The position numbers were made by a program, and so were the translations under genes. A stretch of 64,000 nt of DNA from Pseudomonas lalkuanensis. Lineage in GTDB: Bacteria; Pseudomonadota; Gammaproteobacteria; Pseudomonadales; Pseudomonadaceae. How positions within the stretch are numbered: position 1 is the stretch's first letter; every line of letters starts with the position of its first letter. The stretch covers positions 3,824,001 through 3,888,000 of the forward strand of contig NZ_CP043311.1 of assembly GCF_008807375.1 (NCBI RefSeq), written 5' to 3'. Of the stretch, positions 57,409 through 64,000 are shown piece after piece. The notes under the pieces are model-generated. The model did not search any database, had not been told where the DNA came from, and worked only from the letters and a program-made list of their open reading frames with translations.

Positions 57409-57691
57409 CGGCGCGCCATTTAAGGCGCCGATATCCGTTGGAAGCTGTTTTCAAAGCGTCACGAGCACAGTTCATCCGGCAGGAAATAATGGCGCCGGTC
57501 ATCCCGCCCGGGATGCCCGCCGCCAGCCCTCATCAGGCCTTCCTTCCGGCGTAAAACTTTGAAAACAGCTTCTCGATGGAGGCCGCCGAAACCTTGGCCA
57601 GACAGCCCAAAAAGCTGTGCGGCGCATGCGTTCGGCGGATTCCTGGATGAGCGCCCTGGACGATTCCAGGGCCACTGATGAGGGTAAAACT
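57407..57691 (+). other. Long acnB leader with hairpin and possible 21-codon upstream frame
   Basis: The stretch before acnB contains no standard gene. ATCGGCGC (57407-57414) pairs with GCGCCGAT (57425-57432) at the expected RNA start. From 57489 to 57554 a small frame (MAPVIPPGMPAASPHQAFLPA) follows AGGAAATA. Either feature could influence acnB expression, but coding of the small frame is unproven. Confidence 0.35.
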
Positions 57692-60301
57692 GTGCTTGAA
57701 GCCTATCGCAAACACGTAGAAGAGCGTGCCGCCCAAGGGGTCGTCCCCCAGCCGCTGAACGCCGAACAAACTGCAGGCCTGGTTGAACTGCTGAAGAATC
57801 CCCCGGCCGGCGAAGAGGCTTTCCTCCTCGACCTGATCACCAATCGTGTTCCGCCGGGTGTCGATGAAGCCGCCTACGTCAAAGCAGGTTTCCTCTCCGC
57901 CATCGCCAAGGGCGAAGCCACTTCCCCGCTGATCGACAAGGCTCGCGCCACCGAACTGCTGGGCACCATGCAGGGCGGCTACAACATCGCCACCCTGGTC
58001 GAGCTGCTGGACGATGCCGAACTGGCCACCGTCGCTGCCGAGCAACTGAAGCACACCCTGCTGATGTTCGACGCCTTCCACGACGTCGCCGAGCGCGCCA
58101 AGAAAGGCAACGCTTCCGCCCAAGCCGTGCTGAAGTCCTGGGCCGAAGGCGAGTGGTTCGTCAACAAGCCGGCCGTCGCCGAAAAAATCACCCTGACCGT
58201 GTTCAAGGTGCCCGGCGAAACCAACACCGACGACCTGTCCCCCGCTCCGGACGCCTGGTCCCGCCCGGACATCCCGCTGCACGCCCTGGCCATGCTGAAA
58301 ATGGCTCGCGATGGCATCGAGCCGATCCAGCCGGGCTCCGTTGGCCCGCTGAATCAGATCGAAGCTGTTAAAGCCAAGGGCTTCCCGGTTGCCTACGTCG
58401 GTGACGTGGTCGGTACCGGTTCCTCCCGTAAATCCGCTACCAACTCCGTGCTGTGGTTCTTCGGCGACGACATTCCGTTCGTACCGAACAAGCGCGGCGG
58501 CGGCTTCTGCTTCGGCACCAAGATCGCCCCGATCTTCTACAACACCATGGAAGACGCCGGCGCCCTGCCGATCGAATTCGACTGCACCAACCTGGCCATG
58601 GGCGACGTCATCGACGTGTACCCCTATGAAGGCAAGGTCGTTCGCCACGACAGCGGCGAAGTGGTCACCACTTTCGAACTGAAGACCCCGGTCCTGCTGG
58701 ACGAAGTCCGTGCCGGCGGCCGTATCCCGCTGATCATCGGCCGCGGCCTGACCGAGAAGGCCCGTGCCGAGCTGGGCCTGGGCGCTTCCGACCTGTTCAA
58801 GAAGCCGGAATCCCCGGCTGACAGCGGCAAGGGCTTCACCCTGGCGCAGAAGATGGTTGGCCGTGCCTGCGGCCTGGCAGAAGGCAAAGGCGTCCGTCCG
58901 GGCACCTACTGCGAGCCGAAGATGACCACCGTCGGTTCCCAGGACACCACTGGCCCGATGACCCGCGACGAGCTGAAAGACCTCGCCTGCCTCGGCTTCT
59001 CCGCCGACCTGGTGATGCAGTCCTTCTGCCACACCGCCGCCTATCCGAAGCCCATCGACGTCAACACCCACCACACCCTGCCGGACTTCATCAAGACCCG
59101 TGGCGGCGTGTCCCTGCGTCCGGGCGACGGCATCATCCACAGCTGGCTGAACCGCATGCTGCTGCCTGACACCGTCGGCACCGGTGGCGACTCCCACACT
59201 CGCTTCCCGATCGGCATTTCCTTCCCGGCCGGTTCCGGCCTGGTAGCCTTCGCCGCCGCCACTGGCGTAATGCCGCTGGACATGCCGGAATCCGTTCTGG
59301 TGCGTTTCAAGGGCAAGATGCAGCCCGGTATCACCCTGCGTGACCTGGTGCATGCCATCCCCTACTACGCCATCCAGGCCGGCCTGCTGACCGTCGAGAA
59401 GAAAGGCAAGAAGAACATCTTCTCCGGCCGCATCCTCGAGATCGAAGGTCTGAACGACCTGACCGTCGAGCAAGCCTTCGAGCTGTCCGACGCCTCGGCC
59501 GAGCGTTCCGCTGCTGGTTGCACCATCAAGCTGCCGGAAGAAGCCATTGCCGAATACCTGAAGTCCAACATCACCCTGCTGCGCTGGATGATCGGTGAAG
59601 GCTACGGCGACGCCCGTACCCTGGAGCGCCGCGCGAAGGCGATGGAAGCCTGGCTGGCCAACCCGCAACTGCTGGAAGCCGACAAGGACGCCGAATACGC
59701 TGCCGTTATCGAGATCGACCTGGCCGACGTCAAAGAGCCCGTGCTCTGCGCACCGAACGACCCGGACGATGCCCGCCTGCTGTCCACCGTGGCCGGCGAC
59801 AAGATCGACGAAGTGTTCATCGGTTCCTGCATGACCAACATCGGTCACTTCCGCGCTGCCGGTAAGCTGCTGGACAAGGTCAAGGGCGGTATCCCGACCC
59901 GTCTGTGGCTGGCTCCGCCGACCAAGATGGACCAGCACCAGCTGACCGAGGAAGGCTACTACGGCATCTATGGCAAGGCCGGCGCCCGCATGGAAATGCC
60001 GGGTTGCTCCCTGTGCATGGGCAACCAGGCCCGCGTGCAGACCGGTGCCACCGTGGTCTCCACCTCCACCCGTAACTTCCCGAACCGCCTGGGCGACGCC
60101 ACCAACGTCTACCTGGCCTCCGCCGAACTGGCGGCCGTTGCCTCCATCCTGGGCAAACTGCCGACCGTCGAGGAGTACATGGAATACGCGAAGAACATCG
60201 ACAGCATGGCTGCCGATATCTATCGCTACCTGTCCTTCGACCAGATCGCCGAGTACAAGGAAGCCGCTGCAAACGCCAAGATCCCGGTGGTCCAAGCCTA
60301 A
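57692..60301 (+). CDS. acnB: Aconitate hydratase B (bifunctional AcnB)
   Basis: 869 aa from GTG 57692 ([16 protein letters not shown], with GAGGGT seven bases upstream); the frame is open further upstream, but the family starts here. The AcnB layout is visible: N-terminal HEAT-like domain (residues 1-160), swivel domain, then the catalytic domains with 4Fe-4S cysteines in [12 protein letters not shown] and [25 protein letters not shown] and [12 protein letters not shown] are substrate-binding segments. It converts citrate to isocitrate and, as bifunctional AcnB, 2-methylaconitate. A terminator follows. Confidence 0.96.
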   Translation: MLEAYRKHVEERAAQGVVPQPLNAEQTAGLVELLKNPPAGEEAFLLDLITNRVPPGVDEAAYVKAGFLSAIAKGEATSPLIDKARATELLGTMQGGYNIATLVELLDDAELATVAAEQLKHTLLMFDAFHDVAERAKKGNASAQAVLKSWAEGEWFVNKPAVAEKITLTVFKVPGETNTDDLSPAPDAWSRPDIPLHALAMLKMARDGIEPIQPGSVGPLNQIEAVKAKGFPVAYVGDVVGTGSSRKSATNSVLWFFGDDIPFVPNKRGGGFCFGTKIAPIFYNTMEDAGALPIEFDCTNLAMGDVIDVYPYEGKVVRHDSGEVVTTFELKTPVLLDEVRAGGRIPLIIGRGLTEKARAELGLGASDLFKKPESPADSGKGFTLAQKMVGRACGLAEGKGVRPGTYCEPKMTTVGSQDTTGPMTRDELKDLACLGFSADLVMQSFCHTAAYPKPIDVNTHHTLPDFIKTRGGVSLRPGDGIIHSWLNRMLLPDTVGTGGDSHTRFPIGISFPAGSGLVAFAAATGVMPLDMPESVLVRFKGKMQPGITLRDLVHAIPYYAIQAGLLTVEKKGKKNIFSGRILEIEGLNDLTVEQAFELSDASAERSAAGCTIKLPEEAIAEYLKSNITLLRWMIGEGYGDARTLERRAKAMEAWLANPQLLEADKDAEYAAVIEIDLADVKEPVLCAPNDPDDARLLSTVAGDKIDEVFIGSCMTNIGHFRAAGKLLDKVKGGIPTRLWLAPPTKMDQHQLTEEGYYGIYGKAGARMEMPGCSLCMGNQARVQTGATVVSTSTRNFPNRLGDATNVYLASAELAAVASILGKLPTVEEYMEYAKNIDSMAADIYRYLSFDQIAEYKEAAANAKIPVVQA

Positions 60302-60327
60302 GGCCCCATCGGTAGACCGGTGATGAG

Positions 60328-60354
60328 AAAGCCCCGCCTCGTGCGGGGCTTTTT
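60328..60354 (+). terminator. Intrinsic terminator of acnB
   Basis: AAAGCCCCGC (60328-60337) pairs with GCGGGGCTTT (60343-60352), followed by T residues. Confidence 0.9.
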
Positions 60355-60466
60355 CTTTTCTGCAATCTGCATCACAGGCCTTTCCGCATTCCCATCGGAC
60401 CGACTTGCAGGCGCCCTCCCAGCAGCTATGTTGCAGATATGAACCCCACGACGGGGGGAGGCCTCC

Positions 60467-60676
60467 ATGAAAATCTGGTTCCTGATCCTCATATGCACCC
60501 TTGGCCTGGCAGGCTGCTCCAGCGAGTACCTGATCGCCACGACCGACGGCCAGCTCATCGCCACCGACGAAAAACCCGAACTGGACAGAGACACCGGCAT
60601 GCTCGAATTCGAGGACCATGAAGGCCGGACCCAGCAGATTCCGCAAAACCAGGTGAAGCAGATCATCGAGCGTTAA
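60467..60676 (+). CDS. YgdI/YgdR-family small lipoprotein
   Basis: 69 aa. The lipoprotein signal ends L-A-G-C17 and is followed by SSEYLIATTDGQLIATDEKPELDRDTGMLEFEDHEGRTQQIPQNQVKQIIER, the small beta-barrel YgdI/YgdR (DUF903) domain. GGGGGGAGG precedes the ATG. It is anchored in the cell envelope; the function is unknown. It forms a single-gene unit between two terminators. Confidence 0.88.
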   Translation: MKIWFLILICTLGLAGCSSEYLIATTDGQLIATDEKPELDRDTGMLEFEDHEGRTQQIPQNQVKQIIER

Positions 60677-60699
60677 GGTAGCTCCGACCTCCAAATCTT

Positions 60700-60727
60700 C
60701 CCCGCCATCGCGGGGATCTCTTTTTTT
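60700..60727 (+). terminator. Terminator after the YgdI/R lipoprotein gene
   Basis: CCCCGC (60700-60705) pairs with GCGGGG (60710-60715), with ATCTC and then seven or more T residues. Confidence 0.8.
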
Positions 60728-60732
60728 GTCAC

Positions 60733-60748
60733 TGGCATATCGCTTGCT
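60733..60748 (+). promoter_or_regulatory. Sigma-54 promoter of nasS-nasT
   Basis: TGGCATATCGCTTGCT matches TGGCAC-N5-TTGCA/T with GG and GC separated by ten bases, the invariant -24/-12 spacing. RNA would start near 60,759. Nitrogen control through NtrC and RpoN is expected. Confidence 0.8.
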
Positions 60749-60765
60749 TCAGCAGCGACAACGAG

Positions 60766-60836
60766 GCCCGCTGCAACGACGGAGCGGGCTGATGACAATG
60801 GCGTCGATTCCGGTCACACCGGATCGACGCCATTTT
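60766..60836 (+). promoter_or_regulatory. ANTAR-type antitermination leader before nasS
   Basis: Hairpin 1 (60766-60789): GCCCGCT/AGCGGGC plus C74-G81 closes the hexaloop AACGAC (60775-60780) with A at loop position 1 and G at position 4. Hairpin 2 (60793-60806): TGAC/GTCG closes the hexaloop AATGGC (60797-60802), again A1 and G4. Hairpin 2 uses the left arm of a competing stem, AATGGCGTCGAT (60797-60808) with ATCGACGCCATT (60823-60834), extended by CCGGT/ACCGG and ending in TTTT. Two A1/G4 hexaloops overlapping a terminator is the RNA motif bound by ANTAR proteins. Confidence 0.65.
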
Positions 60837-60856
60837 GCTGATAGGTGGCAATCGAC

Positions 60857-62071
60857 ATGACGGACAAGCAGAACACCACGCGCCCGGACAACCTGGCCTG
60901 GGTCGCCGGCAGCGACGCACCGGAGAAGTGCGTGCTCAACCTGGGCTTCATGCCCCTGACCGACTCGGCCTCGCTGATAGTCGCCGCCACCCAGGGCTTC
61001 GCGCAGCCATACGGCCTGACCCTGGACCTGCAGCGCCAGTCGTCCTGGGCCACCCTGCGCGACAAACTGCTCTCTGGTGAACTGGATGCCGCGCAGGCGC
61101 TCTATGGGCAGGTCTATGGCATCGAACTGGGCATCGGTGGCCCCGACGCGGAGATGGCCATCCTCATGGGGCTCTGCCAGAACGGCCAGGCCATCAACCT
61201 CTCCGAACCACTCAAGCGCATCGGCGTGACCAGTTCCGAGGCGCTGGCCAATCATGTGCACCATGGCGGTGCGCGCCTGACCTTCGCCCAGACCTTCCCC
61301 ACCGGCACCCACGCCATGTGGCTGAACTACTGGCTGGCGGCCCAGGGCATCCACCCACTGCGGGACGTGGATACAGTCGTGGTCCCACCCTCGCAAATGG
61401 TCGCCCACCTCAAGGCGGCACGTATCGACGGTTTCTGCGCCGGCGGCCCCTGGGGTGCGCTGGCGGTCGACCAGGGCCAGGGCTTCACCCTGGCCACCAG
61501 CCAGATGATCTGGCCCGATCACCCGGAAAAGGTCATGGCCGTCACGCGCGAATTCGCCGAGCAATACCCCAACACCGCCCGCGCACTGACCATGGCCGTC
61601 CTGGAAGCCAGCCGCTTCATCGATGCCAGCGAGGAGAACCGCCACAGCACGGCCCGGCTCATCAGCGGCAGCGATTACGTGGACGTGCCGCTATCGGCCG
61701 TGGAGCCACGCTTCCTCGGGCACTACCAGGACGGCCTCGGCAATGCCTGGGAGGACCAGCACCCGCTGCGCTTCTTCGACGGCGGCCAGGTGAACATGCC
61801 CTTCCTCTCCGACGGCATCTGGTTCATGACCCAGTTCCGTCGCTGGGGCCTGCTGCGGGACGACCCGGATTACCTGGCCATCGCCCGGCGCGTGCAACGG
61901 CTGGACATCTACCGCGCCGCCGCGGAAGCGCTCGACATCCCGGTCCCCGACCTGATGCGCAGCGCCACCTTGATCGACGGCCGCGTCTGGGACGGCAGCG
62001 ACCCCGCCGCCTACGCCCGTAGCTTCCCGATCCATTCCCTGGCCGGCCACGCCCGCGCCATCGCCCTGTAG
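60857..62071 (+). CDS. nasS: Nitrate/nitrite sensor NasS
   Basis: 404 aa. ATG 60857 follows AGGTGG by eight bases; a GTG four codons earlier overlaps that site. The protein is like the NrtA/CmpA nitrate-binding proteins (LNLGFMPLTDSASLIVAATQGFAQPYGL, TFPTGTHAMWLNYWLAAQGIHP, GFCAGGPWGALAV), but has no signal peptide, which marks it as the cytoplasmic sensor NasS. Known NasS proteins hold the antiterminator NasT inactive until nitrate or nitrite binds. nasT follows after 21 bases. Confidence 0.92.
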   Translation: MTDKQNTTRPDNLAWVAGSDAPEKCVLNLGFMPLTDSASLIVAATQGFAQPYGLTLDLQRQSSWATLRDKLLSGELDAAQALYGQVYGIELGIGGPDAEMAILMGLCQNGQAINLSEPLKRIGVTSSEALANHVHHGGARLTFAQTFPTGTHAMWLNYWLAAQGIHPLRDVDTVVVPPSQMVAHLKAARIDGFCAGGPWGALAVDQGQGFTLATSQMIWPDHPEKVMAVTREFAEQYPNTARALTMAVLEASRFIDASEENRHSTARLISGSDYVDVPLSAVEPRFLGHYQDGLGNAWEDQHPLRFFDGGQVNMPFLSDGIWFMTQFRRWGLLRDDPDYLAIARRVQRLDIYRAAAEALDIPVPDLMRSATLIDGRVWDGSDPAAYARSFPIHSLAGHARAIAL

Positions 62072-62092
62072 CCGTTGGGGAAGACCGTCGCC

Positions 62093-62671
62093 ATGTTGCG
62101 CATCCTGCTGATCAACGACACCGCAAAGAAAGTCGGGCGCCTCAAGACCGCCCTGGTGGAAGCCGGCTTCGAAGTCATCGACGAATCCGGGCTGACCATC
62201 GACCTGCCAGCCCGCGTCGAAGCCATCCGCCCGGATGTGGTGCTGATTGATACCGAATCCCCTGGCCGCGATGTGATGGAGCAGGTCGTACTGGTCAGCC
62301 GCGACCAGCCCCGCCCCATCGTAATGTTCACTGACGAGCACGACCCCAAGGTCATGCGCCAGGCCATCCAGGCAGGTGTCAGCGCCTACATTGTCGAAGG
62401 CATCCAGACCGACCGCCTGCAGCCGATTCTCGATGTCGCCATGGCTCGCTTCGAGGCCGACCAGGCCCTTCGCGCCCAGCTCAACGCCCGCGACCAGCAA
62501 CTGGCCGAACGCAAGCGCATCGAACTGGCCAAGGGACTGCTGATGAAGATGAAGCACTGTGGCGAAGAAGAGGCCTACACCCTGATGCGCCGCCAGGCGA
62601 TGAGCCGCCAGCAGAAGCTGATCCAGGTAGCTGAGCAGATCATCGCAATGCACGACATGCTCGGCCCCTGA
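62093..62671 (+). CDS. nasT: ANTAR antiterminator NasT
   Basis: 192 aa from ATG 62093, with GGGGAAG nine bases upstream. The N-terminal receiver-like domain (residues 1-120, MLRILLINDTAKKVGRLKTALVEAGFEVI ... DVVLIDTESPGRDV) is followed by a coiled linker and the ANTAR RNA-binding domain (about 130-185, LAERKRIELAKGLLMKMKHCGEEEAYTLMRRQAM). NasT binds paired hexaloop hairpins in leaders of nitrate assimilation mRNAs and prevents termination. The nasS leader here carries such a pair. Confidence 0.93.
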   Translation: MLRILLINDTAKKVGRLKTALVEAGFEVIDESGLTIDLPARVEAIRPDVVLIDTESPGRDVMEQVVLVSRDQPRPIVMFTDEHDPKVMRQAIQAGVSAYIVEGIQTDRLQPILDVAMARFEADQALRAQLNARDQQLAERKRIELAKGLLMKMKHCGEEEAYTLMRRQAMSRQQKLIQVAEQIIAMHDMLGP

Positions 62672-62823
62672 GGCTGAACTGTACCGCCGGTCGGCACCAC
62701 TGTTGCACTCGTTTCGGTACGCGCTGGGCATCTGTACGGGCAGCAGTGATCCCGGGTGTATCTGCTGGCCCGCGCGCGGTCCCGCTATGGTAGGAAGCAC
62801 CGCCTTCTGCCAACGAGATCGCC

Positions 62824-64000
62824 ATGGACCACGAACGCCAACTCCTCGAAGACGCCGACCGCCGCGCCCTCGCCTACGTCGCCGGGATACCGCAGCGCCG
62901 TGTATTCCCCGCCCCGGAGGCCATCCAGGCCCTGGACGCACTCGACGGCCCGCTCCCCGAACGGGGACGGCCGGCCGATGAGGTGCTGCGCCAGCTCGAC
63001 GAGCTCGGTTCCCCCGCCACTACCGCCTCCAACGGCGGGCGCTACTTCGGCTTCGTGATCGGGGCCACCCTGCCAGCCGCGGCAGCCGCCGAACGCCTGG
63101 CACTGGCCTGGGACCAGTGCGCGTCCTCCTTCGACAATTCCCCCGCCGCCGATCGCATCGAAAAGGTGGCCGCACGCTGGGTACTGGAAAGCCTTGGACT
63201 GCCTGTCGACAGCGCCGTGGGCTTCGGCACCAGCGCCACCGCCTGCAGCCTCGCCTGCCTGTCCGCGGCACGCCGCACGCTGCTGGCACGCAAGGGTTGG
63301 GACTTCGACGGCGACGGCCTGATGGGCGCGCCCGAAGTGCGCGTGGTGGTTTCCGCCAGCGTGCACATCACGGTAAAGAAGGCGCTGCGCATCCTCGGCT
63401 TCGGCATGAACCGCCTGCTGATCGCGCCCGTCGACGAACACGGCCGCATCGACCCAGCGCGCCTGCCGCCGCTGGACGACATGACGGTACTCTGCCTGCA
63501 GGCGGGTGAGGTCAACACGGGAGAATTCGACCCCTTCGCCGAACTGATTCCCCGCGCAAGGGCGGCCGGCTCCTGGGTCCATGTCGACGGCGCCTTCGGC
63601 CTCTGGGTCCGCGCTTCGTCCCGGGCGCAGCTAGCCTCCGGGGTCGAGCAGGCCGACAGCTGGACCTGCGACGGCCACAAATGGCTGAACACTCCCTACG
63701 ACGGCGCCATGGCCATCTGTCGCGATGCCGACGCCCTGGCCACGGCGATGAACAGCGATGCCGCCTATGCCACTGCCTTGCGGGATGCGCAGAAGAACCT
63801 GACCCTGGAATTCTCCCGCCGCGCCCGTGGCATTCCAATCTGGGCCGCACTGGCCGCCCTCGGTCGCGACGGCCTGGTCGGCATGATCGACCGCCACCTG
63901 CGTCAGGCCGATCACCTCGCCGGGCGCCTACGCGCGGCCGGGTACCAGGTAATCAACCGCGTAGTCCTCAACCAGGTCCTGGTGCGGGCCGACTGCGACG
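62824..64000 (+). CDS. Group II PLP-dependent decarboxylase-like enzyme (partial, runs off the window)
   Basis: At least 392 codons, open to the window edge. It belongs to the fold-I group II decarboxylase family (glutamate/aromatic-amino-acid decarboxylase type). GGRYFGFVIGATLPAA, FGTSATACSLACLSAAR (phosphate-binding region) and SASVHITVKKALRILG (with the ring-stacking His) are visible. So are D255 in HVDGAFG, which pairs with the pyridine nitrogen, and the PLP lysine K286 in DGHKWLNTPYD. The substrate cannot be deduced. It is the gene after nasT, in a place where P. aeruginosa continues with nitrate-assimilation genes, as I recall it. Confidence 0.85.
   Translation, partial: MDHERQLLEDADRRALAYVAGIPQRRVFPAPEAIQALDALDGPLPERGRPADEVLRQLDELGSPATTASNGGRYFGFVIGATLPAAAAAERLALAWDQCASSFDNSPAADRIEKVAARWVLESLGLPVDSAVGFGTSATACSLACLSAARRTLLARKGWDFDGDGLMGAPEVRVVVSASVHITVKKALRILGFGMNRLLIAPVDEHGRIDPARLPPLDDMTVLCLQAGEVNTGEFDPFAELIPRARAAGSWVHVDGAFGLWVRASSRAQLASGVEQADSWTCDGHKWLNTPYDGAMAICRDADALATAMNSDAAYATALRDAQKNLTLEFSRRARGIPIWAALAALGRDGLVGMIDRHLRQADHLAGRLRAAGYQVINRVVLNQVLVRADCD

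Noticed and set aside
57533..60694. A 1053-codon open frame on the minus strand opposite acnB
   Set aside because: It is an antisense shadow caused by the strong GC3 bias of acnB; its translation is low-complexity and rich in G, V and H, and it runs through the terminator and the next gene.
1..64000. Prophage, insertion sequence, integron, toxin-antitoxin or defence island
   Set aside because: No transposase, integrase, phage structural, restriction or toxin genes and no stretch of deviating base composition was seen.

Overview
The window is a GC-rich chromosome segment of a gammaproteobacterium, almost certainly a Pseudomonas-type organism. The evidence is the gene order (metH – cysI/DUF934 – sohB – nudC-fimL – nhaB – ldcA – dnaQ-rnhA – gloB-mltD – npp transporter – fabI-ppiD-hupB-lon-clpX-clpP-tig – tRNAs – folD-cysS-glnS-ppiB-lpxH – miaE – acnB – nasS-nasT), which matches my recollection of the P. 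aeruginosa block between metH and nasT. Pseudomonas-style REP hairpins, an Anr-type box, sigma-54 and sigma-32 type promoters and fimL point the same way. It is mainly core genome. I see no insertion sequence, prophage, integron or CRISPR array, and every recognisable gene reads through without a frameshift.

Layout. 1-5,400: end of metH, a FAD/NAD(P) protein, two small DUF genes, a duplicated-domain lipoprotein, an RlmN-like radical SAM enzyme, a periplasmic sugar-type binding protein and an unannotated 37-aa membrane protein. 5,400-7,800: sulfite reductase cysI with its overlapping partner (DUF934). 7,800-18,800: a TetR/hydrolase divergon with a tandem-repeat operator, SohB, a histidine-phosphatase-like protein, lipid-related genes (SCP2, phosphotransferase, SDR), a TauE-type transporter, NudC, the pilus/cAMP regulator FimL and a dienoyl-CoA isomerase. 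18,990-26,200: NhaB, a lysine decarboxylase with its permease, and dnaQ, rnhA and a methyltransferase. 26,270-38,700: gloB, mltD, an HDOD-GAF protein, the five-gene npp (Yej-like) peptide/peptidyl-nucleoside importer and fabI.

38,800-47,300 is a protein-quality-control cluster on the minus strand (ppiD, hupB, lon, clpX, clpP, tig) with a sigma-32-like promoter at lon. A compact tRNA-like hairpin element lies between hupB and ppiD. 47,500-48,200 holds four tRNA genes (Arg-UCU, His, Leu-UAG, His), with tRNA-His and its terminator present twice, driven from a promoter with an AT-rich upstream element. 48,300-55,700: folD, cysS, glnS, ppiB, lpxH, an SPFH protein and miaE. 55,800-60,700: an Anr-box-controlled universal stress protein, a DUF1289 protein, acnB with a long leader, and a YgdI/R lipoprotein.

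60,730-64,000: nasS-nasT preceded by a sigma-54 promoter and a leader that folds as two A1/G4 hexaloop hairpins overlapping a terminator-like stem. This is the architecture recognised by ANTAR antiterminators such as NasT itself, and suggests autogenous control. The window ends inside a PLP-dependent decarboxylase gene. The ANTAR leader and the tRNA-like element are the two observations most worth following up.
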